From positions 434,001 through 498,000 of the forward strand of contig NZ_JAGUCO010000002.1 in assembly GCF_018271995.1 (NCBI RefSeq): DNA of 64,000 nt. Reading direction: 5' to 3'. A program made the position numbers and the translations under genes. Below are positions 63,815-64,000 of the stretch, piece by piece. Position 1 is the first letter of the stretch. Every line of letters starts with the position of its first letter. The notes below the pieces were generated by a model. It was not told the origin of the DNA. It did not search any database and saw nothing but the letters and a program-made list of their open reading frames with translations. The DNA comes from Carboxylicivirga linearis. Its GTDB lineage: Bacteria; Bacteroidota; Bacteroidia; Bacteroidales; Marinilabiliaceae.

Positions 63815-64000
63815 TTACTTGGCAAATCGCATACGATATTTAGGAGAAACTTTACCTTCAGCAATCTGATTTAGTTTATTCTTCATTAATCGCTTGCTAA
63901 TACCCGAAACATGATCGATATATAAAATTCCTTCAGTGTGATCATACTCATGTTGTATTACACGCGCATTATATCCCGAAAAGGTTTTGGTTTGTTTATT
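63815..64000 (-). CDS. def: Peptide deformylase, C-terminal part
   Basis: The last 61 codons are visible; the start lies beyond the window. The third conserved deformylase motif is clear: 'VIQHEYDHTEGILYIDHVS', whose two His and Glu bind the metal and catalyse removal of the N-formyl group. The C-terminus SPKYRMRFAK is usual. It continues off the right edge. Confidence 0.93.
   Translation of the reverse strand, partial: NKQTKTFSGYNARVIQHEYDHTEGILYIDHVSGISKRLMKNKLNQIAEGKVSPKYRMRFAK

Overview
The window looks like chromosome of a Gram-negative Bacteroidota bacterium, probably a free-living or marine member of the Bacteroidales/Marinilabiliales side of the phylum. Sequence reasons: AT-rich DNA; a CarboxypepD_reg/DUF5686 outer-membrane protein; a type IX secretion sorting domain on a glycosidase; a PKD/Ig-like secreted protein; a propeller-sensor histidine kinase; DUF4369/TlpA lipoproteins; and the order DUF1599 - BT_3928-type protein - tpiA that is usual in the phylum. 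The genus is inference. I found no rRNA, tRNA, CRISPR array, insertion sequence or prophage.

Layout. 1-8.4 kb: truncated secreted PKD-type protein, a helical unknown with an internal duplication, DUF5686 protein, PAP2 phosphatase, an ATP-cone/Mrr-like nuclease, an SRPBCC protein and an EamA transporter. 8.5-14.8 kb: complete RND efflux operon (adaptor, pump, TolC-like channel) followed by a GNAT acetyltransferase. 14.8-19.3 kb: IMPase-like phosphatase coupled to a small-molecule kinase, then an ABC exporter pair. 19.3-23.8 kb: a tight minus-strand run of DUF554, sugar kinase fused to a RapZ C-terminal domain, a 44-residue zinc-ribbon protein, a MurU-like nucleotidyltransferase and NhaA. 24-30 kb: rocD, two small unknowns, a coiled-coil membrane protein, argS and a TonB-domain protein.

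30.1-39.4 kb holds the most striking gene cluster: YbjN-like protein, PspA/IM30, an OB-fold (YqiJ/NfeD-like) membrane protein with an Asp-rich stretch, a YqiK-type flotillin and a 1633-residue AAA+ ATPase. These are arranged as a membrane-remodelling or envelope-stress module. A divergent XRE regulator with a degenerate S24-like domain, a one-motif phospholipase-D-type protein and a two-helix membrane protein follow.

41-50 kb: an unidentified structured inverted repeat, DUF1599, BT_3928-type protein, tpiA, a secreted GH30 glycosidase and a tandem pair of TlpA-type lipoproteins with homogenised 3' ends. 50-56 kb: a TetR-controlled Lol-like operon (LolA/RseB-like protein, two FtsX-type permeases, LolD-type ATPase, outer-membrane barrel) with an 18-bp palindrome in front. 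56-64 kb: PAS histidine kinase overlapping an alpha/beta hydrolase, an 1115-residue propeller histidine kinase, an AlkD-like protein, an interrupted small gene and the C-terminus of peptide deformylase.

The least explained DNA is two intergenic arrays (about 25.38-25.67 kb and 63.03-63.21 kb). They have unrelated-looking units but the same exact 42-bp period and short dyads in each unit.
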